Assembly (NCBI GenBank): GCA_035532075.1 | Contig: DATKRV010000017.1 | Span: forward strand, 1-13,639 | Direction: 5' to 3' | Length of the DNA: 13,639 nucleotides | Source of the DNA: CAIVND01 sp035532075 | Lineage (GTDB): Bacteria > Actinomycetota > Acidimicrobiia > Acidimicrobiales > Bog-793 | Shown here: positions 5,675 through 13,266 of the stretch, piece by piece | How positions within the stretch are numbered: position 1 is the first letter of the stretch | Layout: each line of letters starts with the position of its first letter | The notes under the pieces: model-generated | Databases searched by the model: none | Told to the model about the DNA's origin: nothing | Seen by the model: only the letters and a program-made list of their open reading frames with translations | Translations under genes and position numbers: made by a program

Positions 5675-8110
5675 ATGACTACAAGGCTGCTAAATACGCG
5701 GTTTGGCATGGAACGCGTTCCATATGACGACGACAGTGCGGCCGTGTCACAGGCGAAGCGTCGCCGTATCACGATATTTTCCATAATGGTAGTAGCCGTA
5801 ATTTTCGGACTTTTTCAGATAACGGACCAATGGGTTTTGGGTCTTGCGGGTGTTGCTGCTCCGATAGCGACGATCGTCGGCGTGACACGATACCGGCCGA
5901 AGCCGCTCTGGCCATGGATGATGATCCTCGGTGCATTTGTACTCTTCATCGCCGATGGAATCATGCGGGCGAAGCTCAATACGCTTGGAAATCTGACGAT
6001 TCATCGAAGTATTGTCCCGGATCTTTTGGCGTTGCCCGGTTACGCGTCCCTCATGGCGGGCCTCTATGGATTCTTGATCTCTCGTTCACACGCCGCGAAA
6101 CGCCGCTTCGGCGTTGCCTACGATGGCCTTATCGCCGCTCTCGCGCTTCTCGCGGTCTCTTGGGTGTACCTCATTGAACCGATATTGAGTCGAAAGGGTA
6201 CCCCGAACTCCGTACGGATCATCCTTGTGACGTATCCCGCGATCTCGATCTTCATGTTGATCGTTACCTTTCAGATTGCCTTCGCCTCGGGCCACCGTCG
6301 CACGGAGTGTGAACGCTTTATCTTCATCTCAATCGCAGGTCTGAGTGTCGGTGACATGTTGTACATGTTTGCGGAGCTGCATCTGCTTGCGCCAACGAAT
6401 GTTTTCATAAACATTCCTTATATTGTCTCGTACGTCGGCGCGGCGGCGGCGATGCTCGACCCTTCGATGAAGTCGCTCTCGTCTCCCGAACTTGAAGCGC
6501 GCGCGCACTGGACTCCGTTGCGTGTAGTACTCGTCGCTATTGGTCTGAGCACGCCGTCGTTGCTGCTTCTCCGCGTGGAGCAAGAGAATTTCAGGATGCG
6601 GGTGGGGCTGTTTGTCACCGTCATCTTGCTGAGTGGTATTGCAATTTTACAGATTGTCCGCGCGCTCCAAGACGTGGAGCGATCAGAATCGAAGTTGATG
6701 TACCAAGCGACGCACGACGCCTTGACGGGGCTCCCGAACCGCCGGTTCCTCGAGCGTTATCTCGAGAAGTCTCTCGTCGGCCTGTCGATCAGCGGGGAGA
6801 AGAAGATCGGTGCTCTTTTCTTGGATCTCGATCGTTTCAAGCTCATCAACGACACCCTTGGCCATGCCCACGGCGACGCGTTGCTCATTCAGGTGGCGCG
6901 TCGCCTCCAGGCGAGTGTTCGATCCAGCGATCTCGTCACTCGGATCGGTGGCGATGAATTTGTGATCGTTCTCGGTGAGGCGGTCTCGGTGGAAAAGGCG
7001 ACTGAATTCGCAAACAGTCTGCGCCGTAGCTTTAGCGCTCCGTTTTGTGTCGCAGAGGTGGAATTTGTCGTCTCCGCGAGCATCGGACTTGCGTTTGCCC
7101 AGCCAAGCGACCTCGCTCGCTTTGGACTGAACTTCGGTGAAGTTGAAGATCTTCTCCGCGATGCGGATACTGCGATGTACCAGGCGAAGGAGGGGGGCCG
7201 CGACTCGGTCGCCGTCTATGAAGAGTCGATGCGTTCCAGTGTCATCGAGCGTGTCGAGCTTGAACGCGATCTTCGCCAGGCAGCACTTCGCGGTGAACTC
7301 CAGCTTGTCTATCAGCCGATAGTTGCAATGAATGACCATCAGGTACTCGGCATGGAGGCGCTGGTGCGCTGGGCCCATCCCATCTATGGAGTCTTGTTGC
7401 CGGATCGATTCATCCATCTCGCGGAAGAGACCGAACTCATCAATGAGATTGGTACCTGGGTGCTCGACGAGGCACTTCGCGAACTCGCGATCTGTCGAAA
7501 AATGCCCGGCATGGCACACCTGACTATCTCGGTGAACCTTTCGGTCAATCAATTGCGCGATGGACTTTTGATCCCTCGTGTCGTGCTCTTGCTGGCCAAT
7601 CACGGTCTCGACGCGTCGGCTCTCTGTCTTGAGCTCACGGAATCAGAGATCATCCGGGATCCTGAGTCTGCGATTCAATCGCTAAAAGAGCTTCGTGAAC
7701 TTGGTATCACACTTGCGATCGACGATTTTGGCACGCAGTACTCATCACTCTCGTACCTCCAGCGACTCCCTATCGATGTGTTGAAGATTGACCGCAGCTT
7801 TGTCGAGCCACTGCGCGAGGAAAATACCGCTTCGGAATCTCTTGTCGCGGCAATTGTCGCCATGTCGAATGCGCTCGGTATTCGTACGGTAGTTGAAGGT
7901 GTCGAAACCATCGAGCAGGCGAGGCGCCTACGGGCAGTTGGCTGTTCGGTTGCCCAGGGATATTTCTACGCGCGCCCCGCTCGCAGTGATCAACTCGTCG
8001 ACGTACTGTCCTTTTTATCAACGCGTGACCGTCAAGCCACAATTGGAGCGCCGCATCGTGACGAACTGATCGACGACGAAGAGATGATTACCCTCGGCCA
8101 CGGCGCCTAG
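5675..8110 (+). CDS. Membrane-bound GGDEF-EAL protein (c-di-GMP synthesis and breakdown)
   Basis: A bifunctional-type c-di-GMP enzyme. From ATG 5675 it has 811 residues. A short cytoplasmic N-terminus (QAKRRR) leads to about ten hydrophobic segments, residues 31-325, forming an integral-membrane sensor of no family I can name. A GGDEF domain starts near HDALTGLPNRR (about 347), with LDLDRFKLINDTLGH, the active-site GGDEF at 425-429 and an RxxD product-inhibition site RSSD at 416-419. The EAL domain has its EAL motif at 561-563, then SVNLSVNQL, LELTES, DDFGTQYSS (683-691), LKIDRSF, VVEGVE and AQGYFYARP, so the metal-binding and catalytic residues appear intact. Both activities are possible; often one dominates. 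Start sites at TTG 5459, ATG 5675 and ATG 5708 all lack a strong ribosome binding site; 5675 or 5708 gives a sensible N-terminus ahead of the first membrane helix. Confidence 0.93.
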   Translation: MTTRLLNTRFGMERVPYDDDSAAVSQAKRRRITIFSIMVVAVIFGLFQITDQWVLGLAGVAAPIATIVGVTRYRPKPLWPWMMILGAFVLFIADGIMRAKLNTLGNLTIHRSIVPDLLALPGYASLMAGLYGFLISRSHAAKRRFGVAYDGLIAALALLAVSWVYLIEPILSRKGTPNSVRIILVTYPAISIFMLIVTFQIAFASGHRRTECERFIFISIAGLSVGDMLYMFAELHLLAPTNVFINIPYIVSYVGAAAAMLDPSMKSLSSPELEARAHWTPLRVVLVAIGLSTPSLLLLRVEQENFRMRVGLFVTVILLSGIAILQIVRALQDVERSESKLMYQATHDALTGLPNRRFLERYLEKSLVGLSISGEKKIGALFLDLDRFKLINDTLGHAHGDALLIQVARRLQASVRSSDLVTRIGGDEFVIVLGEAVSVEKATEFANSLRRSFSAPFCVAEVEFVVSASIGLAFAQPSDLARFGLNFGEVEDLLRDADTAMYQAKEGGRDSVAVYEESMRSSVIERVELERDLRQAALRGELQLVYQPIVAMNDHQVLGMEALVRWAHPIYGVLLPDRFIHLAEETELINEIGTWVLDEALRELAICRKMPGMAHLTISVNLSVNQLRDGLLIPRVVLLLANHGLDASALCLELTESEIIRDPESAIQSLKELRELGITLAIDDFGTQYSSLSYLQRLPIDVLKIDRSFVEPLREENTASESLVAAIVAMSNALGIRTVVEGVETIEQARRLRAVGCSVAQGYFYARPARSDQLVDVLSFLSTRDRQATIGAPHRDELIDDEEMITLGHGA

Positions 8111-8118
8111 TTCGGCGC
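8103..8118 (+). terminator. Short hairpin across the GGDEF-EAL stop codon
   Basis: GCGCC (8103-8107) and GGCGC (8114-8118) form a 5-bp stem with a 6-nt loop that contains the stop codon, followed by GGTTCTCTT. It resembles a weak terminator. Confidence 0.35.
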
Positions 8119-8771
8119 GGTTCTCTTGGGATCCCGGTTGGCCAAGCAGGATCGGCTGCGACCTCGCGGTAGCGTCATTGCACTGATTGTGGCCGATACG
8201 TTCTTTGCGCACTCCAAGACAGGAGATCATCGGAGAGAGTCCGCCTAAGCGCCAAATTGTACGAGCTGGCGGGGCGGATCTCGCGTGCAGGTGAAAGCGT
8301 TGCAATGCGCGAATGACCGGTCCCAATCACGACGAGCTCCCGATCCCTGGGCAGATTCTTGGCCAATTGTCCCCAGATTGGCCCAATTCCAGAGAGTTCT
8401 CGGTTCCCGGACTGGATCGGCCCGGGAGTAACTGCCCGGTCATGTCCAGACATCTTCTTCGACGAAGGTCGATGTCATCAAGGGCGCCGGGCGTGTATCT
8501 CTCGCGCTGGAAGTTGCTCAGCTCAGGTGCCGAATTGTTGGCAATGGCGCATGAGGGGCGACACGACTGAGGTCGCGGGAGACCTGCGCCCTGGGACCTC
8601 TGTTGACAAAAAATTCGGATGCGCGGAGTTCGGACAGTCTCGATGTGGAGTCTCAATGTGTGGCGTCGATTACCGATCAGACGAGATGGCTGTGCTCGAA
8701 CAGCGCACCGGCGCATCGAATGAGCGGACTGAATAACCGGACTGATGAGCCGCACTGGATGACCGGACGTA
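8111..8771. other. 660-bp gap of hairpins and repeats, no gene seen
   Basis: No frame gives a recognisable protein. The stretch holds a two-tier hairpin (TCCGCC 8240-8245 with GGCGGA 8273-8278, and CGCC 8250-8253 with GGCG 8268-8271), a 131-bp foldback (8313-8443) and a 13-bp tandem repeat (8724-8775). The density of structures suggests relic mobile or regulatory DNA. Confidence 0.5.
8313..8443. repeat. 131-bp imperfect foldback with 8-bp terminal inverted repeats
   Basis: The ends ATGACCGG (8313-8320) and CCGGTCAT (8436-8443) are perfect inverted repeats. Inside them CTCCCGATCC near 8337 pairs with an interrupted GGATCGG..GGGAG near 8414-8428. The centre TTGGCCAAT / ATTGGCCCAA pairs with one bulged base. 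This could be a MITE-like remnant or a structured RNA. Confidence 0.5.
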
Positions 8772-8775
8772 TTAA
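8724..8775. repeat. Four 13-bp tandem repeats
   Basis: The units GCGGACTGAATAA, CCGGACTGATGAG, CCGCACTGGATGA and CCGGACGTATTAA follow one another without gaps. The last overlaps the stop codon region of the minus-strand gene at 8772. The array lies immediately downstream of that gene. Confidence 0.7.
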
Positions 8776-9149
8776 AAGGCCTTCGCGACGACCTCTCCGG
8801 CGGCAAAGAAGGCGCTTGTGAACTCGGTAACTTGCACCTTGTCGAACTCGGCGCAGGTGTAGATGTCGACACTGAAGAAGAGTAAAGGCTCGTCCCACGC
8901 GTAGAGGTGTGCCCCGGACGCCTCCCAATGCACCCAACCAGCCCAACCGTATTTATCGGAGCTGTGGGTCACCGGTTCGTTGAGTCGTTCCATCCCACAG
9001 ACCACCGAGAGCGTCCGGAAGTAGCATTTGATCTCCTCTGGCGTAATCGGCTTGGGGCAGTAACCCTCGATGACCAGTCGTTGACGGTAAATCGGAGGGG
9101 CGAGGTCGGGAAACTCGTCGTTACCCCCAAAGATCCGAATAACGCCCAT
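8772..9149 (-). CDS. S-adenosylmethionine-decarboxylase-fold protein without the pyruvoyl serine
   Basis: The 125-residue product from ATG 9149 has the pattern of the SpeD/SpeH fold: YRQRLVIEGYC (21-31), an EPVTHSS segment, a core strand EASGAHLYAW (76-85), and SVDIYTCAEFD (93-103), which matches the VDIFTCG region of AdoMet decarboxylases. In active enzymes the core reads ESHISIHTW and the inner serine becomes the pyruvoyl cofactor after self-cleavage. Here the aligned position is His81 and the downstream His is Tyr83, so self-processing and decarboxylation seem impossible. It probably belongs to a divergent branch with another job, perhaps binding or regulation. The frame is open to 9428, but that extension has no recognisable content and the core begins after 9149. 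No other polyamine genes are nearby. Homology is probable; function is unknown. Confidence 0.75.
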   Translation of the reverse strand: MGVIRIFGGNDEFPDLAPPIYRQRLVIEGYCPKPITPEEIKCYFRTLSVVCGMERLNEPVTHSSDKYGWAGWVHWEASGAHLYAWDEPLLFFSVDIYTCAEFDKVQVTEFTSAFFAAGEVVAKAF

Positions 9150-9955
9150 GTAATTAGCGTAGCAGTACCCGGGATTCACCTGAGGGTAGGCATTGGGGGA
9201 TAGGTCCGCTTCGCAATTTCCGCCAGTGATTCTCACTGGTTTGTGCTGTGTAACGACCGGCCAACCCATCCGCGTGACCGGCGTCGAGGCGTACGGACGC
9301 GGTGTCGGTGCCAAGGATTGATTGTTCCTTTTCGGTTGCGGGCGACCACCCAGCTGTGACGATAACCACTCAGCTGTGGCGCTCGTGGTGAGAGAATAAG
9401 TGAACCGGGCGTGCAACAACGCGACCATGCACCTCTCGCGTGTCGTACTTGGGAGTTGCCGGGACGTTCTTGCATGCCGGAGTCGAGTCAGCGCTATCTC
9501 GTCGTGACCCGGTCATGGGTCCATCGAGAATTTAGCCATCTCTATCGACACTCGCCTTCGATCAACCAACTCACGCTTGCCCTCAGAGCCCGATTTTCGT
9601 GCGGCATCTGGGTCGAAAGCATGCACGCTGGGTACGCTCTGGCCTATTTCGAAGTGGTCAGGATTTTGCTCAGCGCTTCGGGCAGAGCGTGACCAGGATG
9701 AGAGATCTCGCGTCGTACTTGACATCTTTACAGATGCTGTCTGTGCGAGCACGTGGCATCGGCCCCTTTCCACTGCTCTTGTTATAGGTCTTCGAAGAGG
9801 CCCGTGTCGCAAGGATCAGGGGCATGGGGCGAGCCCGTTGTCACTAGCGTTGTCCTCGTGAGGTGAGATGCTTTTGAAAGGTTGGACTAGCATGACCGCA
9901 TGCCAATGGAGTTGCGCAGCGTGGCGATTTTAAATCTTGTGCTCGTCGGTGTTCG
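9150..9955. other. 800-bp gap without a clear gene
   Basis: Open frames on both strands (for example 9411-9692 and 9577-9861 on plus, 9812-9513 on minus) overlap each other and encode nothing I recognise. TTGACA occurs at 9719-9724 but has no good -10 box at the right distance. CAGCTGTG occurs twice between 9350 and 9378 in a short direct repeat. A hairpin at 9223-9239 is listed separately. Confidence 0.4.
9223..9239. promoter_or_regulatory. 7-bp inverted repeat upstream of the SpeD-like gene
   Basis: CCAGTGA (9223-9229), spacer TTC, TCACTGG (9233-9239). It lies about 75 bp upstream of the chosen start on the minus strand, a position suited to an operator or leader hairpin. Its role is unproven. 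Confidence 0.4.
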
Positions 9956-11074
9956 ATGACCGCAGGTACGCTCGCCTCATCTCCGTCCCGCTTGTTGACC
10001 AAGCGGAGCGTCATCGCGATCGGCGAGGCCATGAAACGGTCATTTGCTTCGGCAATCGCGACCGATCTCATCGAAGGTACTTCGAACTCGCAGACGAGTT
10101 TCATCCTGGCACTTTTCCAGCGGCGGGCCTATTTCGAGCTCGAGGCTGCCAGATACGCGGCCTTTGCGGCGACCGGCGCAACCGTCGTGGTTGGATTCCC
10201 CGATGCCGTCAACGATCTGCCAAAGGGGATTTATGGCATCGACCTGTCAAAACGCGACGAATTGATCGATTCGTGGGTGTTGATCGTGCTGAATGGTTCG
10301 CTCTCCGCGGCGATAGTTGCCGTTGACGATCACGGATTGGTCGATGGCGGGGGATCCATCGAGGCCTCGAGATCGTTCGTCGCGCGGTGGACCTTTCGTC
10401 GAGAGGACACCGTAGAGGCCTTTCGACAGATCATCCGCCCCCTCTCGTCCCAGCTTCCCGCTCGGGTACTCGCGCAGGCAGAGAGCGCGTTGCGACGAGC
10501 AGAGTCAACGCCGATGAGCCCTGGTGAACAGAGCCTTGCGACCGCAGTCGAGGTGCTTGGATCTGCACTTGAGATCGGGAACGCGTCACCGGGGTCGTAT
10601 GCAACGGATTGGGACCTGCTGACAGACGTCTACAACCGCAGGTTCTTTGATCGCTACGTTCGCTCCCGTGCGGTGGAATCCGCGGCGGTGGTGGTGGCCA
10701 CGCTGGTTGATGTTGATGACCTGTCAGAATTCAACCGGCAATTCGGAGTTGAAGCGGGCGATCAGGTGTTGATCACCGTCGCAGATATGTTGCGAAAAGA
10801 GCGTCGACCGGGAGATCTCGTCATTCGCTATGGTGATGACGAATTTCTCGTGCTCGCCCCGACCGCCGATCGCGAAAGTGCGCTCAGTCGCGCAGAACGC
10901 CTTGTGCTTGCGGCCCGAGCACTCAGACTCCCACCACCTTTTGATGATGAGTCGATTTCGATCTCTGCCTCGGTGACCGTTGCGGATCCGACACGAATTC
11001 CCTTCGATCGTCTTTTTGACGGCCTCAACCTCTCGAAGATGCTCGGCAAGAACGTCGCTCGGATGGTTGATTAG
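9956..11074 (+). CDS. DICT sensor - GGDEF protein with a GDDEF signature
   Basis: A cytosolic signalling protein of 372 residues. Residues about 10-165 fit the DICT domain (named for diguanylate cyclases and two-component systems): FQRRAYFELEAARYAAFA, GIYGIDLSKRDELIDSW and VLIVLNGSLSAAIVAVD. A GGDEF domain follows (TDVYNRRFFDRYV from 223). It keeps the two guanine-contacting positions, Asn of SEFNRQFGVEAGD and the closing Asp, and the inhibitory-site RxxD (RPGD, 284-287). The signature itself reads GDDEF (293-297), with Asp in place of the second Gly, and the usual FK of DxDxFK is LS. It may therefore be a weak cyclase or a c-di-GMP sensor. The ATG at 9956 has no clear Shine-Dalgarno. It converges on the sigma-factor gene at 11326. 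Confidence 0.88.
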   Translation: MTAGTLASSPSRLLTKRSVIAIGEAMKRSFASAIATDLIEGTSNSQTSFILALFQRRAYFELEAARYAAFAATGATVVVGFPDAVNDLPKGIYGIDLSKRDELIDSWVLIVLNGSLSAAIVAVDDHGLVDGGGSIEASRSFVARWTFRREDTVEAFRQIIRPLSSQLPARVLAQAESALRRAESTPMSPGEQSLATAVEVLGSALEIGNASPGSYATDWDLLTDVYNRRFFDRYVRSRAVESAAVVVATLVDVDDLSEFNRQFGVEAGDQVLITVADMLRKERRPGDLVIRYGDDEFLVLAPTADRESALSRAERLVLAARALRLPPPFDDESISISASVTVADPTRIPFDRLFDGLNLSKMLGKNVARMVD

Positions 11075-11082
11075 ACCATCAA

Positions 11083-11117
11083 GCGGTTGGTAGCCCGCGA
11101 CACTATTTTTTATTTTT
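11083..11117 (+). terminator. Possible intrinsic terminator of the DICT-GGDEF gene
   Basis: GCGG (11083-11086) and CCGC (11095-11098) form a short stem followed by a T-rich run, 11104-11117, just after the stop codon. The stem is weak but the T-tract is the best in the window. Confidence 0.45.
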
Positions 11118-11158
11118 GTGTTGCGCTGATTTTGTGCCGTACCGATTTTGTGTTGTAC
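11110..11158. repeat. Three near-tandem 16-bp repeats
   Basis: The units TTATTTTTGTGTTGCG (11110-11125), TGATTTTGTGCCGTAC (11127-11142) and CGATTTTGTGTTGTAC (11143-11158) share the core ATTTTGTG. They lie between the convergent DICT-GGDEF and sigma-factor genes. They may be slippage products or iterated binding sites. Confidence 0.65.
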
Positions 11159-11325
11159 TGAACGCAATTTGTCTGTGGAAGTTTCGCATTTCGCATTCAT
11201 GGGACAATCTCAGTGTGCTTCGCCACACGTGGTGACTCGCTACGCCAACGAATGTATCGGGGTCTCAGCGGTCAATTCAAGCAACGAGTTCGATTGAAGT
11301 TCTACAACCTGGTGGCGCGGACCCA

Positions 11326-12222
11326 CTACCCAATCGAAGCAGAGAGCGAAGCGTCGAACTCGTCACGCAACAGGTGTCGAAGCGTCTTGATCGCCGATGT
11401 CTCGATCTGCGAGACGCGGGAATTTCCGACACCCAAGATTGCTCCGATTTGATCTTGCGTGAGTCCGCCGAAGAAATGCAGCGTGACCACGGTGCGTTGG
11501 CGCTCGGGAAGTTTCGCGATCGCGGCCCGTAACAGTCCAATGCGCTCCGCTTCGAGCAACTTTGATTCCGGCTGTTCCGCAAAATCCGAAACGAGCTGAT
11601 CGATCGACCGATAGGCGGCAGACCAATCGTCCTCATCCTTTGGCTTGCGAAAGTGCGTAAGTTGCGCCGACTGAACCTGCTGTACGAGTTCGTTCTCTTC
11701 ACGCGGATCGATGCCCATGGAGTTCATCACCTCGGCGCGATTTGGCGTCCGTCCAAGTTCGCTTGACAGATCATCGACCGCGACGCGATAGGTAATCACG
11801 CGTCGACGGATCGTGCGGGGAAGCCAATCGAGCCTTCGCAGTTCGTCATAGATCGCGCCCCGGATACGTTGTTGTGCGTAGGCGGGAAAGAGGGAGATCT
11901 GTGACGTCTCATCGAAACGGCCAATTGCCTCGATGAGGCCAAGAAGACCGGAACTCTCCAGGTCGTCAAGACTCCAGTTCGCGCGGACATTGGCGGGAAG
12001 GCGGGTGGCAACCGTGTGCACAATATTTTGATAGACAACGACGAGGGCGTTGCGGTCTTCGCACTCATGACGAGCCCAAAATTTCCGCCAGAGATGTTCG
12101 AGCGACGCGAGATCGGTGATCTCTGTCTTGTCACCACTCGCAAGGCTAGCGATCGACTGACGCTCGGCGCGGCTCGCGCGCAGAGAGGATGCTTTGCCAT
12201 CTGTCGGAGACATAGCACACAT
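11326..12222 (-). CDS. FliA/WhiG-like RNA polymerase sigma factor
   Basis: An alternative sigma-70-family factor that directs RNA polymerase to a specific promoter set. In 298 residues it shows region 2 (LWRKFWARH, ..., NWSLDDLESSGLLGLIEAIGRFD, then FPAYAQQRIRGAIYDELRRLDW), region 3 (LPRTIRRRV, ..., ELGRTPNRAEV) and region 4 (AIAKLPERQRTVVTLHFF, then the helix-turn-helix GLTQDQIGAILGVGNSRVSQI). Retention of region 3 and the RGAIYDELR...LPR block places it with the FliA/WhiG/SigF group, not the ECF factors. WhiG drives sporulation genes in Streptomyces, FliA flagellar genes elsewhere; no flagellar genes are present here. ATGs at 12222 and 12213 both compete for the AGG upstream; the second has better spacing. 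No anti-sigma gene is adjacent. Confidence 0.9.
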   Translation of the reverse strand: MCAMSPTDGKASSLRASRAERQSIASLASGDKTEITDLASLEHLWRKFWARHECEDRNALVVVYQNIVHTVATRLPANVRANWSLDDLESSGLLGLIEAIGRFDETSQISLFPAYAQQRIRGAIYDELRRLDWLPRTIRRRVITYRVAVDDLSSELGRTPNRAEVMNSMGIDPREENELVQQVQSAQLTHFRKPKDEDDWSAAYRSIDQLVSDFAEQPESKLLEAERIGLLRAAIAKLPERQRTVVTLHFFGGLTQDQIGAILGVGNSRVSQIETSAIKTLRHLLRDEFDASLSASIG

Positions 12223-12645
12223 CCTATTGCAGGTGGTGGTTCTGTCGCAACAGCGCGACGCCCAGTTCGAAGATGGCTTTGCATGGTCGGATAACCCCGT
12301 CCTTGTGGCGGAATTGATCTTTCATACACCTTTAATACATAACGTTGCCAAGGCGTGGTCCGCGGGAGAACGGGAACGAGAACGCTGGAAAAGTCCAGTT
12401 CATAGAGCCGTCGCGGCACATTCCACGAATGCCCGACAGGTAGATTGCCTCCGCAATCGATGGGCTTTCAGCCAGTGTCCCTGAGTTCGGCTGGGTTGAC
12501 AGCTTGATTTGTCATCAAGCGTGTGCAAGTCTGTACCCGAGGGAGGCAGTGATCCCCGGTCTCTAGATGGTCGCTTGGGCCGGGGGGAGCCAGTAGCGAA
12601 CCCGTCCCGATTGTGAATGGACAATCTAAGCGGGGTGTAGTGAGG
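12223..12645. other. Structured gap upstream of the last genes
   Basis: No gene is seen. On the plus strand several hairpins follow one another: GCTTGAT (12502-12508) with ATCAAGC (12514-12520), CCCCGG (12554-12559) with CCGGGG (12580-12585), and GATTGT (12609-12614) with ACAATC (12621-12626). Between them are GGGGGGAGCCA (12582-12592) and CGAACCCGTC (12597-12606). The arrangement suggests a folded leader RNA for the downstream genes, but I cannot assign it to a known riboswitch class. Confidence 0.4.
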
Positions 12646-13266
12646 ATGCGGTCGCTGCTGCATGGTTCGGACTTCCTTCAGAGAACGCAACGGTGGTTAC
12701 GTGAAGTTGAGCCGCGCCGCACTGTTTCTGGGATCTCCGACTCTCTTGTCCTCAATTCTTTTCTGCGTTTCTCGTCAGCTTTCTCGCCAGTCACTGGGCG
12801 CGTCATCGATCGTGTCAGCCGAGCGGTCGTGTCAACAATGTGCTTTGCAGTGTCGCGGGGCGTCGCGCTGTGGCGTTCCAAGACGGTGCTCCTTTCCCGT
12901 CAGGGTACGTTCGTCATGTCACGACCCGATTACCGCGCCGGTCGATCTGGCATGCATGGTCCGATCCTCCGTGCTCTGAGTGTTCGTGAATCGACTCGCG
13001 GTTTTTTTGAAGCGATTGGTGGATTTCTTACTGGTGTTTCCCGGACGATGGCCGACGCACGTTGTGATGCGGGCGCAGCACGTTCATTGAGCCGGCTTGG
13101 TGATCGAGTGATCTTTTCTACTGGTACCGGCAGGGCGCTTTTGTTATTGGATAGATGGATGGTCGTTGCCATTCGCGATCCGTGGCAGCTAGGGAGTTAC
13201 GAAAGTGCTGACTCGAATTTTAAGAATTTATCAAGGAGACGTCATGCGACACACTTGGATAGCTAA
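12646..13266 (+). CDS. Unrecognised ORF, hypothetical
   Basis: From ATG 12646 the frame encodes 206 residues rich in Arg, Ser, Val and Leu, without a signal peptide, clear membrane helix or motif I know. Segments such as GFFEAIGGFLTGVSRTM and TGTGRALLLLDRWMVVAI look protein-like and codon use is not random, so it may be real. A GTG at 12613 would extend it but lies in a hairpin stem. The start has only GTGAGG directly against the ATG. The end overlaps the next gene by 23 bp in another frame and contains that gene's ribosome binding site. It could instead be a long leader of the downstream gene. Confidence 0.4.
   Translation: MRSLLHGSDFLQRTQRWLREVEPRRTVSGISDSLVLNSFLRFSSAFSPVTGRVIDRVSRAVVSTMCFAVSRGVALWRSKTVLLSRQGTFVMSRPDYRAGRSGMHGPILRALSVRESTRGFFEAIGGFLTGVSRTMADARCDAGAARSLSRLGDRVIFSTGTGRALLLLDRWMVVAIRDPWQLGSYESADSNFKNLSRRRHATHLDS
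13233..13238 (+). promoter_or_regulatory. Strong ribosome binding site for the secreted-protein gene
   Basis: AAGGAG ends 5 nt before the ATG at 13244. It is one of the clearest Shine-Dalgarno sequences in the window and fixes the start of the final gene. Confidence 0.8.

Noticed and set aside
6683..7603. 306-residue minus-strand frame inside the GGDEF-EAL gene
   Set aside because: It is an antisense shadow of a strongly conserved coding region.
9150..9428. 93-residue N-terminal extension of the SpeD-like protein
   Set aside because: It has no recognisable content and spans a hairpin; the conserved core begins right after the ATG at 9149.
9931..9960. TAAA...GTTCGATGA as a WhiG/FliA-type promoter before the DICT-GGDEF gene
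   Set aside because: The spacer is too long and the -10 part matches poorly, so I do not claim sigma control.
12350..12375. TTGCCAAGGCGTGG resembling the tRNA-Gly anticodon arm
   Set aside because: There is no T arm or acceptor end nearby; it is most likely chance.
12541..12612. Firm call of a c-di-AMP riboswitch
   Set aside because: Only two short blocks resemble the class and their context is wrong; kept as a finding, not a feature.
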